Shown one piece after another: positions 26,565 through 35,820 of a stretch of DNA of 64,000 nucleotides; the stretch's first letter is position 1, and every line of letters begins with the position of its first letter. This DNA comes from Pseudomaricurvus alkylphenolicus. GTDB lineage: Bacteria; Pseudomonadota; Gammaproteobacteria; Pseudomonadales; Cellvibrionaceae. The DNA lies in contig NZ_JAAQPI010000001.1 of the NCBI RefSeq assembly GCF_011683955.1, positions 558,001 through 622,000 on the forward strand, read 5' to 3'. The notes beneath the pieces are model-generated. The model had not been told where the DNA came from. It saw nothing but the letters and a program-made list of their open reading frames with translations, and searched no databases. The translations under genes and the position numbers were made by a program.

Positions 26565-26822
26565 TCAGATAATCAAAACAGTGGTACATCTCGATAAAAC
26601 GCTCAACAGAGTATTCGGAGACAGGCGCTGGAGATCGTCAACGGTCAGCCAGTTATCATCTTTAGATGCGTCAAAATAGAGCGCGGGCAGGGGAGAGCGA
26701 AGCAATGTTGATTCGATTAGAAGGCTCATTTTACGGTTGTCCCACGGGTCATCATGGCGCTGAAAATCGGTATTCATCTCGATTTCTTCATGATATAGGT
26801 ATTCAAATCCAGATTGCAGAGT
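26565..26822 (-). pseudogene. DUF262-family remnant
   Basis: The minus-strand reading contains NTDFQRHDDPWDNRK, LLIESTLLRSPLPALYFD and LTVDDLQRL, matching the conserved N-terminal core of DUF262 proteins (FQR..W, LIES.L...P+P, +DG.QRL, in which the DG is DD here). It then loses the pattern and stops after about 20 residues; upstream the frame is closed by a TGA. Only about 75 of the usual 350-600 residues remain. DUF262 proteins include GmrSD-like nucleases. No ribosome binding site. Lies between repeat A and the truncated receptor. Confidence 0.6.
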
Positions 26823-26926
26823 TCAACATGGAGGGAGAGGTAAAGCAAATTCCATCGGGGATGCTGCTCATATATGCGCCTTACGAGACTGCTGAGGAAC
26901 TTGATCGTAACCCAAGGCGACGGACA

Positions 26927-28147
26927 TTATCCCAAACTACTGGCAGATCTGGCAAGAGTGAAGGCCCACGCCATATGAAGGCCCATTGTATCCTTTATAT
27001 AGATAAAGGTTTCATTACTAATATCTTCATTAAAATAGCTGGCACCAACAAACCAGTCGACGCTGTCCGTACTGCCGTTTAAGCGAAACTCCTGGGAGAT
27101 ACTGCTCTGCTCCGTGGGCCCAATATCGAGCTGGATTGTGGCACCACCATAGAAATCACCATCATCGATAATTGCATCATTGGTTGAGCCCTCGATATCC
27201 TGATCGTAAGTATTGGTATAACTGCGCGCATCGGTAATGGACGTCAAGGTCAGGTCGTCATTCAGGTCCCAGGTGATGCGCAGATTGGCGCCATCGGTCT
27301 GGTTGGTTTCCCGCTCTTTGGGGGTCACGGATATCTTGTCCGGAAACTCCTCCCCGGGCTCAACAGTAGAAAGACCAGGGTTGTAGACACCGTGCATATT
27401 GGTATCGGCTTCGCTATAGCTCAACGTCAGCAGCGCTTCCAGTGTGTCACTGGGCGCCCAGAGGGCCATCAGACGAACACTGTCGTTATCACTAAAGCCC
27501 TCTTCACCGGAGGCGACATTCTTCCACACCCCCTCCATCCGGGAGCCGTAATAGGCGGCACGCAGAGCGAGCTGGTCACTGACCGCCAGGTTGGCCACGG
27601 CATTGTACTCGCGCTGACCTTCATTACCGAGCCCCACACCGACACTGAAGCTGGTTTCATCTTCCGGTTTATTGGAGACAATGCTGATCGCCCCCACAGA
27701 GGCGTTGCGACCAAACAGTGTACCCTGAGGCCCCTTTACCACTTCGATGCGGTTAACATCGAAGAAGGCACCGGTGGCCAGGCCATTGCGGCCGATATAG
27801 GCGTCGTCGAAAAACACGCCAACGCTGGGCTCGGAGCCAGTGCTCCAGTCATTGGTACTGATACCGCGAATAGCCCACGTGTTGGTGGCAATGCCGTAGG
27901 TAGAGCCAGTCAGGCCTGGGATCATGGGAATAATATCGGTGAGGGTATCAACACCGGTATTGACAACCATATCCTCGCTGAAGGCCGAAATGGCCACCGG
28001 CACATCCTGGGCACTTTCTGCACGTTTTTGGGCGGTGACCACAATTTCTTCAATGGCAAAGCTATCTACCGCCAGGACAGAAGGGGCCAATAACACAGCT
28101 GCGGACACAGCGGCTATTTCACGGGCAAGTTGTTTCTTGGAATACAT
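26927..28147 (-). pseudogene. TonB-dependent receptor, truncated after the plug and first strands
   Basis: 406 residues against about 750 for the family. Intact signal peptide (ends near SVLA), TonB box region EEIVVTAQKRAES, plug with VKGPQGTLFGRNASVG near 130, and barrel strands up to VDWFVGASYFNEDISN; then about 25 unrelated residues and a stop. The C-terminal half of the barrel, including the last aromatic strand, is missing, so it cannot form a normal porin. The plug is close to the receptor at 1-1375. GGAGGAG lies before the ATG. It keeps an AraC-type operator upstream (28277-28318). The break lies next to the DUF262 remnant and repeat A. Confidence 0.82.
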
Positions 28148-28245
28148 CGCTCTCTCCTCCCTAAAGGGACAGATTTAGTCTTATTTTGTACAGAGTGCTT
28201 ATAAGGGAGGTGGGGACCGACGTCACTGGAATCGGCCCACCTCAC

Positions 28246-28251
28246 CTTATC
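28246..28251 (-). promoter_or_regulatory. Possible -10 for the truncated receptor
   Basis: GATAAG, 46 nt from the proximal TGGCC half-site; sites 1 to 3 have 49 nt, so this assignment is weaker than the other three. Confidence 0.3.
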
Positions 28252-28276
28252 AAATAGACTACTGCCCCCCGCTGCA

Positions 28277-28318
28277 CTACATTAACCACCCTGGCCAATG
28301 CGCTGACATTTCTGGCCA
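28277..28318 (-). promoter_or_regulatory. Tandem AraC-type operator, site 4
   Basis: Two TGGCCA half-sites 21 nt apart (28318 and 28297 are their first bases on the minus strand). The proximal half-site has AA at positions 15-16, the distal one AG. It is 130 nt before the start of the truncated receptor and 16 kb from the AraC gene. Confidence 0.55.
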
Positions 28319-28679
28319 AAGTGGCGCTCACAGAAAAGGGGTCAAGCAGAATCACCAAGATACAGCCAATTGCGCAATGAAAGCCCCCTCTATAACGCGA
28401 TTCTTGAGATTTTCGGCATTCTCAAACGCCATCTGAAAACAGATTTCCAGCAATCTGCTTTCCGGGCCAGCCATATTAGCGGTTTAGAACGATTGGAGAA
28501 GAAACAAAACCCATTGAAAGTGGCAGACCAGGCAGACTACAGCTGAAGGGTTCGAAGCCCAATAATCTACAGACATTATTGTGAAATTCGGGCATAATTC
28601 GCGGCCGTTTATAGTGCGATATGAGAAGTCAATCTATATAGACGATTTAGCTACAAGAAACGTTGCAGAAAGCAATATT

Positions 28680-28717
28680 GGCGAATGCCAAACCGATTAA
28701 CCGGCCTGGCATTCGCC
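28680..28717 (-). terminator. Hairpin after the receptor gene at 28754
   Basis: GGCGAATGCC pairs with GGCATTCGCC (10 bp) across an 18-nt spacer that itself contains a CCGGTTAATCGG inner stem. No U-tract follows on the minus strand, so it may be a processing or attenuating hairpin rather than an intrinsic terminator. Confidence 0.45.
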
Positions 28718-28753
28718 TGTGCTGGCACAGGCCGGCACTGCTTTTTCAAGACT

Positions 28754-31153
28754 TTACTCAAATCGGTAGGTCGCTGAAATACCAAGGGTACGGGGTCGCA
28801 TTACGTAGGCAAAACCAGACTCTGCCAATGCACCAGCAAGCTCAGTACTCGTTGCCGTCACACCTTCCTCGTTAGTCAGGTTGTTGATGTAACCGCCAAC
28901 AGTAAACTTCTCCGTAATCCAGTTAACCGCTACATTGACCACTTCATAACCGTCGAGCTTGGCATAATTACCAAACGACGAGTTAAAACTGGTTTCAAAA
29001 TCACTGCGGTAACTGGCATCTGCGTGGAAGATGATCTCACTGTCGCTCAGCGGCAGAGTATAGTCAGCAAAGAGGGATATACCCTGCTTTGATACGCCGG
29101 GAATACCATCCCCTTTCTCTGCGGTGACGCCGGCCAGTACGGCGTCATCGGTAAGTTCAGCATCGGTATATGTATAACCGACACTGACCACCAGGTTCTC
29201 AGACAGATTGGCTTTTACATCCAACTCCAAACCCTGGCTGCGGGCACCCTCACCATTGAGCGCGGCCGGCGTCAACAGAGGCCCGACAAACGCATCGAGC
29301 TGAATATCGTCCCAGTTTGAGCGGAATAAAGACAGTGTATAGGACACGCTATTGTCCGCCAGATAACCTTTCAGTCCGACTTCATAGTTGTCCAGCGTGT
29401 CTGCATCATAAGCATTCAGAGAGGCATCCTCGTTGAATGGAATCGCGTTGGCACCGCCATGACGGAAGCCCTGACTCCATGTGAAGTAAGCCATGTGATC
29501 TTCAGTCATCTGATACGAGGTGTTTATCTTGAAAATGGAGTCCTGAAAGTCCTTTTGTGAAGAAGATGTTGAAGTACCCAATAGGTCTTCACCATCGTCA
29601 GCACACCAAACACTACAGTAGGGCAAGCGCACTCGAACGTCCTGCTCGAAATCCTGCTTGAAGAAGCGGGCACCTCCGGTCAACTGCCATTGATCGGTGA
29701 TGTGGTAAGTCAGCTCACCAAAGAGAGCCATGTCCTTAAAGCTTACCGAACGGGCAATTTCAATGGGGATATCCACATAGGAAGGATTGGAAACGGGGGC
29801 GTAGCCGAAGGGATCCGCTGCCGCTCCACCCGCGATCAGCCAATCATTAAATCCCACCATCTCATCAGCAAACAGGGAACCGCGCTCCTGATCCTTATGA
29901 AAGGCGCCCACAACCCAGTCGATGTTTGATTCCCCCTGGGAGACCAGGCGGAACTCCTGGGTGAACACCTCATCGGTAGCAATGACTGTGGAAATCGTGG
30001 AGATACGCGGATAGCCAGAGTAAAAACCGGTATCCTGCTCAATACCAACATAGATTTCTGTGCTGTTGATGCTGTTGTCTACTTCAATCTCGGTATGTGC
30101 TGTTGAGGAGGTCAGGGTGGCGAAACCCAGATCGAAAGAGAGTTCGAGACTGACAAGATCAGACTCCGCTTCGCCAAAGGAGAGGCTGTCGATATCATGG
30201 ACATACTCCGGCCCATTATTGCTCTCAAGATCAGTAATCCTGCGAATGGAGTCCCCGTCAAAGGTGTCCTCCTGATGTGCGACAGTCAGCAGCGCTGAAG
30301 AGCTGTCACTCAAGTCGACATGCAGCGCAGCACGAACGTTCCAGCTGTCAGAACCATCGGTGTCCTCCTTTTTCGGCCCTATAACAGGACCCGATGTCAA
30401 GTAATCACCGGATGGCGTCGGTGAGCCGTCACTCTCGCGAGCATAGAGGTGACGTGCATCGATAAATCCACCCAGTTCCTCGTACCCACCTACAAGACGC
30501 AACGCAACGCCATCAGCCAGCGGTGCATTCAGTATAAAGTTCGTTTCATAGCTCACATCATCGGACTCTTCACTCGTAGATACACGCCCGGAAATGCTGG
30601 AAGAGAACGCTTCAACGTCCGGTTTGTTAAAGATGTAGCGAACTGCACCGCCAACAGAACCCGAACCGTAGAGTGTTCCCTGTGGGCCACGCAGCATTTC
30701 AACTCGCTCAACATCTGACAAGCTGATGTTGATAAACATCGGTGTATCGTTTACATAAGTTGAGACTGATGATTCCGTCAGGTTTTGAACGATACTGTTA
30801 TTACCCGGATTATTAGCATTAATACCGCGTATGGAGATATTGCTGTTTATACTGCTTCGACCACCAACATCGCTTACAAAAATACCTGGTACCTGTTGCA
30901 ACAGATCGCTGCCGTTGGTAATACCGGTGTTCTCCAGATCTTCACCACCGATAGCGGCAATATTATAAGGAATCTCCTGGGCCGATTGAGCGCGACGCGT
31001 CGCAGTAACAATTACCTCCTCCAGCTGGAAAGATTCTGCTTGGGAAAATCCCGCCGGGGACGCCGCCAGAATTCCAACCACTAACGGATTAATGATGGAA
31101 GGCAACAGCGTCATACCACCTTTTGAAACACTATTTCTTTCTATTATTTTCAT
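28754..31153 (-). CDS. TonB-dependent receptor
   Basis: 799 residues. Signal peptide ending near FSQA, then ESFQLEEVIVTATRRAQS as TonB box and plug start, plug motif VEMLRGPQGTLYGSGSVGG near 150, and a complete barrel ending in LGISATYRFE with a C-terminal aromatic. GAGGAG precedes the ATG by 7 nt. It belongs to the same broad group as the receptor at 22198 (LRGPQ(S/G)TLYGxG) rather than to those at 1 and 26927. In the minus-strand run with MFS, GNAT and MBL genes; probably imports the substrate used by the F420-associated genes (inference). Confidence 0.95.
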   Translation of the reverse strand: MKIIERNSVSKGGMTLLPSIINPLVVGILAASPAGFSQAESFQLEEVIVTATRRAQSAQEIPYNIAAIGGEDLENTGITNGSDLLQQVPGIFVSDVGGRSSINSNISIRGINANNPGNNSIVQNLTESSVSTYVNDTPMFINISLSDVERVEMLRGPQGTLYGSGSVGGAVRYIFNKPDVEAFSSSISGRVSTSEESDDVSYETNFILNAPLADGVALRLVGGYEELGGFIDARHLYARESDGSPTPSGDYLTSGPVIGPKKEDTDGSDSWNVRAALHVDLSDSSSALLTVAHQEDTFDGDSIRRITDLESNNGPEYVHDIDSLSFGEAESDLVSLELSFDLGFATLTSSTAHTEIEVDNSINSTEIYVGIEQDTGFYSGYPRISTISTVIATDEVFTQEFRLVSQGESNIDWVVGAFHKDQERGSLFADEMVGFNDWLIAGGAAADPFGYAPVSNPSYVDIPIEIARSVSFKDMALFGELTYHITDQWQLTGGARFFKQDFEQDVRVRLPYCSVWCADDGEDLLGTSTSSSQKDFQDSIFKINTSYQMTEDHMAYFTWSQGFRHGGANAIPFNEDASLNAYDADTLDNYEVGLKGYLADNSVSYTLSLFRSNWDDIQLDAFVGPLLTPAALNGEGARSQGLELDVKANLSENLVVSVGYTYTDAELTDDAVLAGVTAEKGDGIPGVSKQGISLFADYTLPLSDSEIIFHADASYRSDFETSFNSSFGNYAKLDGYEVVNVAVNWITEKFTVGGYINNLTNEEGVTATSTELAGALAESGFAYVMRPRTLGISATYRFE

Positions 31154-31385
31154 GCTCTATCTCCTCATAGTTTCAGCGAAACTCATCTCTCTAATCACAT
31201 CCACCGGAAACAATTACGATTATGACGAAATTGTCCCTGCTTGATAACCAACATTAGATTCTCACAGGGTTATCGATAGTTACATATTCAAAGTTTGAAC
31301 TACTACATTCATCATTGTTAACTACTTATCATCCTCTGCTGACAATTATGATAAAGCTAATCAATCATGCCAGCCAATTCCGTGA

Positions 31386-32558
31386 TCAGCCTATCTCAAC
31401 CACGGCCCTTAATGTCTTGCGTCCATTTAGAAGGTCAAAGACCATAGACATACCCAGGCAAATTGCAGCAAGGACTAAACAAAATGTTCCTAATGAATGG
31501 TAATTATATGAACTGACAATATTCGCCGCGACCAATGGTGCGGTGGCTGCCCCGAGCATATTGATGCCATTCGCCCTGGCTGCCCAACGACCGTGTTTGT
31601 CCAATCTGGCACAAGCACCGACAAGATAAGGGAAAGAAAGGAAAAAACCGAAACTGAAAATGCACAGGCTGGCGGCATATACGAGCTGAAACGTGGTCTG
31701 GTAAATGGTCATACCAGCACTGCCAATTAACAGGATACCAACAACAACGGGATAACGGCGAGAAATACGATCCCCATAAAAAGCTGCCGCAGCCGCCCCC
31801 AACAAACCCGATGCCTGTGCCAGGGCGAGAAGCAGGCCATTTTCGCCATCACTTATGCCAAGATTGGTGCCACTGCGTTCACTGAATGACCAAATGCTTC
31901 CCTCTATCAAACAGAACACAAACAATAAGCTAACACCCAAGACACCCAACATTCGATTACTGTGCAAACCAGCACTCACTTGATCGCCAATCGGGGATAG
32001 AGTAATAGACTGTTTTGGCAGAAAGAATATTAGCGGCAGAGACAGTAACACCACCACAGTGAACAGAAGGATAAATCCACCAAACATCCAATGCGCCTTG
32101 GCGTAGCCCATCAGTGTCAGGGCGATGACCATCAATACCGTATTGATCATCAGCATCATACCCATTACCCGATCCGGGTCTGCCATTCGGCTTAGCAGTG
32201 CACTGGTAGCCGCCAGGCATGCACCCGCGCCAACACCGGCTATGATTCGGATGATCAGTATTGAAAGATAGCTATCAAGGAGCAATGTCACCAAATTAGC
32301 CGCCAGGATCAGCACAGCGCCAGTCATTGCCAGATAACGCAGAGGTATGCGGCTAAGAGTTCCGGACAATAACAGGCATACCCCTGCTATAGATCCAATT
32401 TCAACGGTACTGATCGAACCCGCCTGCCGCTCGCTAAAACCAAATCCATCCATCAGACCGCCGATATACAGTGGTGCACTGAATATCGCAAAATTGCTGA
32501 GGCTGATTCCCACCAGGGCCCCCAGCATCAGTTTAACTTGATTTCGATCGAGAGACAC
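31386..32558 (-). CDS. MFS transporter
   Basis: 390 residues, 12 hydrophobic segments. Start GTG is chosen because AAGGAG lies 6 nt upstream; the ATG at 32576 would place that ribosome site inside the coding sequence. Helix 1 contains LGALVGISLSNFAIF, helix 2 region SISTVEIGSIAG; the loop YGDRISRRYP is the MFS signature between helices 8 and 9 in its central position. Same subfamily as those at 5885 and 44968. Confidence 0.88.
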   Translation of the reverse strand: MSLDRNQVKLMLGALVGISLSNFAIFSAPLYIGGLMDGFGFSERQAGSISTVEIGSIAGVCLLLSGTLSRIPLRYLAMTGAVLILAANLVTLLLDSYLSILIIRIIAGVGAGACLAATSALLSRMADPDRVMGMMLMINTVLMVIALTLMGYAKAHWMFGGFILLFTVVVLLSLPLIFFLPKQSITLSPIGDQVSAGLHSNRMLGVLGVSLLFVFCLIEGSIWSFSERSGTNLGISDGENGLLLALAQASGLLGAAAAAFYGDRISRRYPVVVGILLIGSAGMTIYQTTFQLVYAASLCIFSFGFFLSFPYLVGACARLDKHGRWAARANGINMLGAATAPLVAANIVSSYNYHSLGTFCLVLAAICLGMSMVFDLLNGRKTLRAVVEIG

Positions 32559-32706
32559 GTAGCACTCCTTACCCATGTGTGCACTATGGCTTCACACATG
32601 AGAAGCAAAGATGAAAATACTTAATTAACAAGCGATTTTGGTCGAAGATCGACACGGGGCTTCTTCGGTACCGGAACGCTTCTCGGATACCGCCTCGAGT
32701 TGCGGC

Positions 32707-33462
32707 TTATGCATCGTCGCCGGAAAGTCTATACCAGACGTGGGGTTCGCAGTGACGTCCAATATTATTCTCCAGGTCAATCGTCAGGGTTGAAAGTCCT
32801 CCCGGCAACCAGTATTCACCGCTTGCGGGAAACTTCATTCCGGTCCACCGCTCCCAATCGGCAATCGCCCCTTCGATGACCGTAGATGCTGCCACGGGTT
32901 TGATCATTTCACTACCAATCCTCTCTTGAGCCCGAAGCCAGGGATCAAATAGCTGTCCATCCGATCGTCGCCAACGGGCATACTCCTCAATTGGTACCAG
33001 AGGGTATTGATCTTTCAGAGTTGGCCTTACTGCTACCATCACCGAAGTCATTCTTTGTGCTCTCGACAAGCGCGCGGCCTCGGCAAATATAAGTTGTGAT
33101 ACACCCTGCCCTCGGTAGACTGGGTTGATAATAGCCTGCACGGGAGAAAGTGTGTTAGCTTGCCTTCCGGCGCGCCAGTCTTTGAGTGCATCCGTGAGCA
33201 TCTGATGATAGCTGGGCAGCTGATCCGGATCGCCGCTCCAATTAAAGGGCACGCAGTTGCAAACTCCTACCAGCTGATGATTGGTCTCATCAACCACAAA
33301 AAACTGGAAATCTGCGAATTCATCATAGAAGTGAGGGGATATATCAGCCCAAACAGCGTCCTCTTCAATATACTTGGGAAAGCTTTCAGCCTCAAAGCTG
33401 AGTGCTTGGGAGACGTACTGCGGATGTTCGCGGTAGGGTACTATTCGAAATTTTTCGTGCAT
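32707..33462 (-). CDS. GNAT-family N-acetyltransferase-like protein
   Basis: 251 residues from ATG 33462. Acetyl-CoA-binding motif A is visible as NPVYRGQGVSQLIF near residue 95-108 (the R/QxxGxG/A pattern). The N-terminal ~90 residues and C-terminal ~100 residues have no match I recognise. The start is uncertain: a TTG at 33510, 5 nt after the MBL stop codon, is the alternative. It follows the MBL gene in the same direction and is likely co-transcribed. Substrate unknown. Confidence 0.7.
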   Translation of the reverse strand: MHEKFRIVPYREHPQYVSQALSFEAESFPKYIEEDAVWADISPHFYDEFADFQFFVVDETNHQLVGVCNCVPFNWSGDPDQLPSYHQMLTDALKDWRAGRQANTLSPVQAIINPVYRGQGVSQLIFAEAARLSRAQRMTSVMVAVRPTLKDQYPLVPIEEYARWRRSDGQLFDPWLRAQERIGSEMIKPVAASTVIEGAIADWERWTGMKFPASGEYWLPGGLSTLTIDLENNIGRHCEPHVWYRLSGDDA

Positions 33463-33515
33463 GGATAGGTTTTCCAAATTCCAGTAGAAATAACTCGGTT
33501 GTATCTTCAACTCGT

Positions 33516-34295
33516 CTAGGCGTACTGACCGTGCCTGGTCATAAAACTGTCAATCAATGTCAGAAAACGCTCACGACCAAAACTCTGCCCATGGCCTCCA
33601 TGCACCACACTAACCTTCAGCTTTCGCAACGCCTCCATCGTATTCAAATAATCTTCAATATTGGAGCCGGGAATATTGTCCAGTAAAGGTCCATCGTAGA
33701 TAGCATCTCCCGAAAACAGGGTTCCGGAGCTTTCCTCCCATAAGCCAATACTGCCGGGGGAATGTCCAGGTAGATGCATTACCTGAAAATGGCGGTCGCC
33801 AGTGTCAATGATGTCACCATCTTCCAACAACCACTTTGGTTTTGCCCCTTTGATTTGGAAACTGGCGATATCAAACTTCTGATGAGGAAGTGCCAAGATC
33901 AGCTCATCGCGATCAAAGACATAACCCGCTTCGACCATACTCTCCAGCTCATCGGTAGAAAAGCCACTGCTGAGCAAAGTGGCGTCTTCCGGGCGTACCA
34001 GGGAGTGTGCTTCACACCGATGCACCGCACAGGATTCAAACTCGTGAAACCCTCCGATATGGTCATAATGTGTATGGGTGGCAATCGCTAGAATATCCTT
34101 GGCAAACAAGTCCTTGGCGGCCTCCCGCAGGCTACAGACACCCAGTCCGGTATCGATCAGAAGATCGCGGTCCCGTCCTTTAATATGCCAGATATTACAC
34201 CTCAGGAGCGGTACGACATGGGGCTCCCAAAGCAGCGTAATATCGTCATCTATACGCTTCCTGGAAAACCATCGATCCGCGATAACTAAGCTCAT
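33516..34295 (-). CDS. MBL-fold metallo-hydrolase
   Basis: 259 residues. The dinuclear metal motif HTHYDH is at 74-79, with further His in LPGHSPGSIGL and the Asp of FSGDAIYDG. No signal peptide, so cytoplasmic. ATG 34295 with AGAGG 5 nt upstream. Could be a lactonase, thioesterase or glyoxalase-II-like hydrolase. Confidence 0.88.
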   Translation of the reverse strand: MSLVIADRWFSRKRIDDDITLLWEPHVVPLLRCNIWHIKGRDRDLLIDTGLGVCSLREAAKDLFAKDILAIATHTHYDHIGGFHEFESCAVHRCEAHSLVRPEDATLLSSGFSTDELESMVEAGYVFDRDELILALPHQKFDIASFQIKGAKPKWLLEDGDIIDTGDRHFQVMHLPGHSPGSIGLWEESSGTLFSGDAIYDGPLLDNIPGSNIEDYLNTMEALRKLKVSVVHGGHGQSFGRERFLTLIDSFMTRHGQYA

Positions 34296-34483
34296 AAGAC
34301 CTCTTGCTGCTAACGTTTTCTGACTATCAAACCCTGAGCTTATGCTCCTAGGAAACAGGTCAAAGGTAAATATCGGAAACCTGATGAGCACCTAAGAGAA
34401 ACCTTATGAGATTTAACCTCTTGATATCTATGGAAATTTATAAAAATGGGCTGCTGGTTTGAGCCTCCTGCCGGCAGAAGGGA

Positions 34484-35422
34484 TTATGCCCCGTCTTCAT
34501 TCGAATTTTTTCTCGACACAGGGTAAAACCTGTTAATACTCTCCAGAAGCGCCTGAATCATCGACTCTTTACTGCGACTGGATTTGTAAATGACTTCAAT
34601 ATCGACCGACAGCTCGACCTCTTGCCGGTCAATAACGCGAATCATGTCTCTTTCACACCAATATTGCGCAAAGCCCTCTGGCAACAACCCTATATAATTG
34701 CCCGTTAATATAAGTGCCAGAACACCTTCACTGGTTCTGGAATAGGAATCCAGCTTCCCAAGCACCGGCATCATCTCTCGAACCTCCTCTTCGCCCAAGT
34801 CATCATAGCCGGCTACCCGGTAGGATTTCAGGGTCAAACTACTGATCTCGCTGTCGGGCTTCTGGAACAATTCATGTTCGCGACTGCAATAGCACAGGTG
34901 TCGCTCAGAATAGAGATAACGTGACCGAAAGGAGGACGACAGGTTTTCGAAATAGCCAAATGCGCAGTGCAGGTCTCCCTCGGCCACTCGATCTTTCAAC
35001 CTTACCGCCGGCTCAAACTCCAGGTGAAAACATATGCCAGGGAACAAGGTTTCAAGATCTCTCAGAATGTCCGAAATTCGCATATTCACATCAACGATGG
35101 TTTCCGATAATACGCCGATGCGAACGACCTCGTGCTCACCTTCTGCGACCAGCTGCAGTTGATCCTGAAACTTCCGCATCGCACCGTAGAATTCGTCGCT
35201 TGCATCGAGAACCTGCTGCCCCTGCTTGGTCAAGCGAAATCCCTTTACACCTCTTTCACAGAGGCGCATCTGTAATCGCGATTCCAACTGCGCCATATTC
35301 ATGCTGATATTGGAAGGACTGGTATTCAGTTCATCCGCAGCCAACGAAAAGCTTTGTCTTTTTGCAACGGTACGGAATATTCTCAGAAGCTTGATGTCAA
35401 TATTATGGAAAGCGTCTTGCAT
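34484..35422 (-). CDS. LysR-family transcriptional regulator
   Basis: 312 residues: winged HTH about 9-68 (LLRIFRTVAKRQSFSLAADELNTSPSNISMNMAQLESRLQ is spread over 12-51) and a type-2 periplasmic-binding-like effector domain. TGAGG precedes the ATG. Divergent from the Rieske-like gene at 35821; LysR regulators usually control the divergent neighbour, so that is the likely target. Confidence 0.93.
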   Translation of the reverse strand: MQDAFHNIDIKLLRIFRTVAKRQSFSLAADELNTSPSNISMNMAQLESRLQMRLCERGVKGFRLTKQGQQVLDASDEFYGAMRKFQDQLQLVAEGEHEVVRIGVLSETIVDVNMRISDILRDLETLFPGICFHLEFEPAVRLKDRVAEGDLHCAFGYFENLSSSFRSRYLYSERHLCYCSREHELFQKPDSEISSLTLKSYRVAGYDDLGEEEVREMMPVLGKLDSYSRTSEGVLALILTGNYIGLLPEGFAQYWCERDMIRVIDRQEVELSVDIEVIYKSSRSKESMIQALLESINRFYPVSRKNSNEDGA

Positions 35423-35820
35423 TCCTCACCTCAACGATAAATGTGAAACTCACGATAGTTAGAAACTGATCTGAGTATTTTCCAAGTCGATGCACTTGCC
35501 TCAACTCATATATTGAGCCAATATCTGACTAGGCACCAACTTGACCCAAATCAAATACTTAGATTATAGCCACGTTCTCCGATACCGGACCTGTTAGCAG
35601 GCAACGGCGAATAACTTACTGTTTTTGTTGGATTATTCCAACCCCGAACGATACCTTCTTTCCATTACTTCAGACTAAGCTTAACTATAGGTAACAATAA
35701 TGCTATTTAGTCCGAAAGAGCCTCCTGATTACACTTTCCAGTGCCACATATACAAAGGGCATACATCAAACAGCATAATTCGTATTCTTATGAATTTTAT
35801 GTCTCAAAAGGAAATATTTC
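35423..35820. other. Divergent regulatory region, LysR / Rieske-like gene
   Basis: 398 bp without a gene. It holds a good plus-strand promoter at 35541-35569, and TTGACCCAAATCAA at 35541-35554 matches an FNR/Anr box (TTGAT-N4-ATCAA) in 9 of 10 positions. I could not single out a LysR T-N11-A box among the AT-rich candidates. Confidence 0.5.
35541..35569 (+). promoter_or_regulatory. Candidate promoter of the Rieske-like gene, overlapping an FNR-like box
   Basis: TTGACC (35541-35546), 17-nt spacer, TTATAG (35564-35569). The leader would be about 245 nt long. The -35 is also half of an FNR-like palindrome, so an oxygen-responsive regulator could activate or block here; this is inferred from sequence only. 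Confidence 0.4.

Larger units (their letters stand above)
28148..28753. other. Intergenic region between two receptor genes
   Basis: 606 bp without a gene. It holds the AraC-type site 4 at 28277-28318, a weak hairpin TTGAGA...TCTCAA near 28400, and the hairpin at 28680-28717 that ends the receptor gene transcribed toward it. Confidence 0.5.

Noticed and set aside
26565-26822. DUF262 defence system (GmrSD-like)
   Set aside because: Only about 75 residues of the N-terminal core remain, the DGQQR-type motif reads DDLQR, and the HNH domain is absent, so it is a remnant rather than a system.
27392-28093. 233-residue plus-strand frame
   Set aside because: It is antisense to the truncated receptor and contains no family motif.
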